Of a stretch of DNA of 10,151 bases, positions 7,750 to 10,151 are shown piece by piece. Under the pieces are notes generated by a model that made no database searches, was not told where the DNA came from, and worked only from the letters and a program-made list of their open reading frames with translations. The stretch spans positions 1-10,151 of the forward strand of contig RBNI01007593.1 in NCBI GenBank assembly GCA_003990745.1, given 5' to 3'. The translations under genes and the position numbers were made by a program. Origin of the DNA: Jimgerdemannia flammicorona. Lineage: Eukaryota > Mucoromycota > Endogonomycetes > Endogonales > Endogonaceae. Numbering within the stretch: the first letter of the stretch is position 1; every line of letters begins with the position of its first letter.

Positions 7750-7965
7750 TTTTGTCAGCAAGTCCGAATCCAGCATTGCTATCCAGTACCACCGTTTTCA
7801 GCGTTTTGTCAGCAAGTCCGAATCCAGTGTTGCTATCCAGTACTACCGTTTTCAGCATTTTGTCAGCAAGTCCGAATCCAGCATTGCTACCCAGCACAAC
7901 CATTTCTGGCAACAATTAGCACTCCTGTCTGCTCATCTGAATCCAGTGTTGCTATCCCCTACAAC
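7750..7965. repeat. 54-bp tandem repeats in the LTR U3 region (three copies plus a decayed fourth)
   Basis: Units at 7750-7803, 7804-7857 and 7858-7911 each begin TTTTGTCAGCAAGTCCGAAT and differ at a few sites. A decayed fourth (about 7912-7965) keeps CTGAATCCAGTGTTGCTATCC. Since 54 is a multiple of three, all plus frames stay open through the array, producing three overlapping false ORFs. Its place upstream of the TATA box suggests enhancer-type repeats. Confidence 0.9.
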
Positions 7966-8087
7966 CCAATCCGTAGTAAACAATAGCCTGCACCTCGCAT
8001 CATACAAGCCAATAGCATAGCAAAGTTCGCCACAACATAGTATACCTTAGCCTTAGTCACGCCCCCCCCCCATAGCTAGCAAACTTG

Positions 8088-8095
8088 TATAAATA
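8088..8095 (+). promoter_or_regulatory. LTR TATA box
   Basis: TATAAATA sits 26 bp upstream of AATAAA and downstream of the tandem repeats and the C-run, the usual U3 arrangement. Transcription would be expected to start about 25-30 bp downstream, near 8115-8122. Confidence 0.6.
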
Positions 8096-8113
8096 ACCCA
8101 TATCCTTAGAGTG

Positions 8114-8119
8114 AATAAA
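8114..8119 (+). terminator. LTR polyadenylation signal
   Basis: A canonical AATAAA is followed within 20 bp by a GT-rich stretch (about 8130-8138). Its closeness to the predicted start site means that full-length RNAs would carry a short R region, as in many LTR elements. Confidence 0.55.
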
Positions 8120-8139
8120 GCCTCAGTCAGTTTGTGTTT

Positions 8140-8830
8140 AAAAGTAAAAAGGATTACAAAGAAACCACTGCCTCCAAGAGACCAGATAAATTCTGAGAAC
8201 AAGATAACAACCTAGAGCAATGGATCGCTCGGAAGTTTGAGTTAAAGAATTTTCTCTTGCCACGGAAAGAAAACATTACCTGACTGCCGCCATTCGACCA
8301 CCATTCAAGACCACGACTGCCGCGCATTCAGACTGCCATTCGAGATTCAAGACCCAGAAACCCAAGGATACCCAGCCAAAGGATACTAGACCACCAAAGA
8401 CCGACCTGCCAGCCTACACGAACAACTGCCCAGAACCTTTCAAGTTAACAAGTCAAGACGGACGAGTGAGCCGTCAACCTCTGTTTTCCCCAACCTACTG
8501 CGCCACGGACCGCTTTAATTGACCGCTTACAGCCAAGCCCGTCGTCACTGCATAAATTCAAGTTTGCTGCCAAGTTAATCGCCACCAGGAAACTTAGCCA
8601 GCATAATCGCCGCCTTTTCCACTAAACAATTGAGCCATCAACGTCCTGAGTCACCACCATTGAACAATCAAAGTCCCGCTATTATCAATTACTGCATGAA
8701 TCGAACGACCTGTCACGTGACCATCGACCCACGAACATCACCAACGCCTTCAGTTATACGTCACGCGCTTCACCTGAGTCATACCTGAAGAGCATTGGAA
8801 GAGAACAAGGGATACAAACCCGACGTCACA
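8140..8830 (+). other. Long U5/leader region
   Basis: About 690 bp without a credible ORF or recognisable RNA gene. It is rich in C and A with repeated short words (CCATTC, TTCAAGACC, GACTGCC). It is read as U5 because the PBS comes after it. Confidence 0.45.
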
Positions 8831-8833
8831 TTT

Positions 8834-8851
8834 TGGGGGCTCAACTGGGAA
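8834..8851 (+). other. Primer-binding site, tRNA-Pro-like
   Basis: TGGGGGCTCAACTGGGAA begins with TGG, the complement of a tRNA CCA end, and sits three bases after a CA-ended LTR. Its complement reads as a T-arm strand with the conserved C61, a 7-nt acceptor strand, a C discriminator and CCA. The first nine bases equal those of the tRNA-Pro PBS known from gammaretroviruses. A host tRNA-Pro beginning GGCTCAA would fit. Confidence 0.65.
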
Positions 8852-8870
8852 AGTTTTCAAAAAGACTTGA

Positions 8871-9428
8871 CCATTTGGCTCAAGAACCCAGCTATCTACA
8901 GTGGAGAACTTAGTAGGACCAAGTCAGCAACCAAACCAGGGGCAGCAACAGCCCTCCTCAGCAGAAAAGAAAGCTCACACTCTTGTCAGAACAGTGGCCA
9001 GGACCCTATTCAACACTAGTAGCCAGAAAACCGAATCAGAAGAAAGAAGTGACCCAGATTACGGTTTGACTTCAAGAGAAAGGAGATGACTCAGAGGACA
9101 ACCAGAACCGCCCCTTCAGACCCAAGACTTAGGCCAAGAAGAAGAAGAGAATATCCCCAAGGAGTATCAGACCCTTATCTATAGGAAGAACTCAGACAGA
9201 AGTGACTACATAACTACTGTTGTTACTCGAGTCACCCCACTAGACCGGGTATACTTTGAAACATCAGAAGGAGAAGAGGACTACCATCTATATCAACCAG
9301 AGCAAGACGACGATTGGGGACCAGACCATCAAAGGGACGAATTCAACCTATACTATTATCCAGGTCAAGCTGCTTTCACCCTGGGCACAGCCACCTCTTG
9401 CACAAACAGAAGGATCAGTTGGTTATGA
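8871..9428 (+). pseudogene. Acidic Met-less reading frame upstream of dUTPase (Gag/Pol remnant)
   Basis: One plus-strand frame is open from just after TGA 8868-8870 to TGA 9426-9428, apart from a single TGA at 9087-9089. It has no Met codon, so it either starts by frameshift or splicing, or is damaged. The residues include a Gln-rich stretch (PSQQPNQGQQQP), EEEENIPKEYQTLIYR, TRVTPLDRVYFETSEGEEDY and an acidic EQDDDW region. No zinc knuckle or protease motif is present. The 9087 stop sits where CGA would give Arg. At about 9350 the homology moves to another frame (the dUTPase). A rival frame at 8795-9019 spans the LTR end and PBS and is probably fortuitous. Confidence 0.45.
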
Positions 9429-10151
9429 CCTCTGCCTCCCCTACCAAGCAAGAATCTGACCCAGAAGTACCAGGACTTTTGACCTACAGATTGCACTTGC
9501 TATATCACCTGGGCATTATGGACAATTGGCCTCAAGATCCTCATTGGCAATCAAAGGAGTCACAGTAGAAGGAGGAGTCATCGATCAGGATTACCAAGGT
9601 CCCTTGAAGGCCATTATCTGCAACTCTAGTAGAACCAGCCAATTCTTCAGTCCTATGGAAGCCATCTGCCAAATCCTGTTTATCAAGACATCACAGCCGA
9701 CCATTCAAGAGGTAGACCAACTAGAAGGTACCAACAGAGGACAAGGAGGCTTTGGAAGCACCAATAGAAATCTATGGACACTACCTATCGAGGTTCATTT
9801 AGCAACAGTTGCTCAATTCCGACAAATGAGACCCCACATCTGCTGCCCAATTCGAGCAAGAGAAGACATCCTCCTGCTGCCCTACCAGCAAAAAGGCCTA
9901 GATGTGCACCTACCAGTAGAAGCAAACAACTTGATATTTGCACTATCACTGGAGCTTCTAAAGAAATGCCACATCCTCCTGGCTGAAGAACGAATTCATG
10001 ACCAGATGTCACCAATCCACATCTCTATCAGAAACTTGGGCTTCGAAGTGATAACTATCCCCAAGGGAACAAAACTGGGATATTTCGAACCACTGATAGA
10101 CACCTACGAGGAAGAAGTCTTCGAATTCTTGGGAAACGGCAAGCCCTCTCC
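9244..10151 (+). pseudogene. Retroelement Pol fragment: dUTPase plus a second dUTPase-like module (partial, one internal stop)
   Basis: The frame is open from 9244 to the window end except for TGA 9457-9459. The trimeric dUTPase motifs appear in order: motif 1 SVGYDL (9415-9432), motif 2 SPGHYGQLASRSSLA (9505-9549), motif 3 VEGGVIDQDYQG (9565-9600, with the catalytic-type Asp), motif 4 AICQILFIK, and motif 5 RGQGGFGST (9736-9762). This enzyme family hydrolyses dUTP to dUMP and pyrophosphate; in retroelements it limits uracil in cDNA. A second stretch (about 9880-10110) has KGLDVHLPVE and IHISIRNLGFEVITIPKGTKLGYFEP, which resembles the dUTPase fold or the beta-rich linker before RT in Ty3/gypsy Pol. 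RT would be expected beyond the right edge. The stop falls between motifs 1 and 2, at a site where CGA would be sense. Confidence 0.8.

Larger units (their letters stand above)
7713..8830 (+). repeat. Long terminal repeat (about 1.1 kb) of a retrotransposon
   Basis: The proposed LTR runs from TGTCAGCC to GTCACA, with the usual TG...CA (here TGT...ACA) ends. It contains in order tandem 54-bp repeats, a poly-C tract (8062-8071), TATAAATA (8088-8095) and AATAAA (8114-8119) with a GT-rich stretch TTTGTGTTT close behind. A long non-coding U5-like stretch follows, rich in CCATTCGA/CATTCAAGAC-type short motifs. A primer-binding site follows 3 bp after the right end. The right boundary is well supported by the PBS; the left boundary is inferred because no second LTR copy and no clear polypurine tract are visible. 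Confidence 0.65.

Noticed and set aside
7750..7965. CRISPR-like array
   Set aside because: The units are adjacent 54-bp copies with no unique spacers, and the setting is a eukaryotic LTR.
7721..8020. Three overlapping plus-strand ORFs with repeated peptides (7721-8020, 7728-7919, 7741-7986)
   Set aside because: They are one 54-bp tandem repeat read in three frames; the unit length is a multiple of three so every frame stays open. The array lies in an LTR U3 region.
8221..8238. Alternative PBS TGGATCGCTCGG after a shorter LTR ending at 8219
   Set aside because: Its complement lacks the conserved T-arm C61 and does not fit tRNA geometry; the site at 8834 fits much better.
9774..10015. ORFs at 9774-9986 (plus) and 9785-10015 (minus)
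   Set aside because: Both overlap the continuous Pol frame that carries the dUTPase-like sequence and have no motif of their own.

Overview
The window looks like nuclear DNA of a filamentous fungus, probably from the Dikarya. The evidence is a protein gene split by short GT-AG introns, a heavily AT-decayed Tc1-type transposon, and an LTR retrotransposon carrying a dUTPase domain. Transition-type decay would suit a Pezizomycotina species with a RIP-like process, but a basidiomycete is not excluded. No bacterial features (operons, ribosome binding sites) are seen.

Layout. Positions 1-1441 are gene-poor and hold nothing I can name. Positions 1442-4093 (minus strand) carry one three-exon gene. 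It encodes an AIG1/septin-like P-loop GTPase domain followed by a MACPF (perforin-like) domain and a long Gly/Ala-rich hydrophobic C-terminal segment. Positions 4149-4426, upstream of this gene, hold a cluster of degenerate GCAGGGTACC repeats. From about 4440 to 6510 the DNA turns extremely AT-rich. This block contains a dead 1.64-kb DD34E Tc1/mariner element (4694-6333) with TA target-site duplications, terminal inverted repeats of about 215 bp, and a transposase relic on the minus strand in which both catalytic Asp codons now read Asn.

From about 6515 to the end the composition returns to normal and the DNA is retroelement-derived. It runs: an intact 358-codon ORF of unknown function (6626-7702); a long LTR (about 7713-8830) with three 54-bp tandem repeats, a TATA box and a poly(A) signal; a primer-binding site that looks complementary to tRNA-Pro (8834-8851); a Met-less acidic reading frame (8871-9428); and, in another frame, a dUTPase followed by a second dUTPase-like module that runs off the right edge. 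No reverse transcriptase, protease, integrase or zinc knuckle is visible inside the window.

How the parts relate. The GTPase-MACPF gene is the only plausible host gene and the most interesting object; a nucleotide-switch plus pore-former architecture suggests a role in conflict, self/non-self recognition or membrane attack, which is inference. The right half is transposon territory. The single LTR has an intact ORF ending 10 bp before it and a PBS 3 bp after it, so it may be shared by two tandem element bodies.
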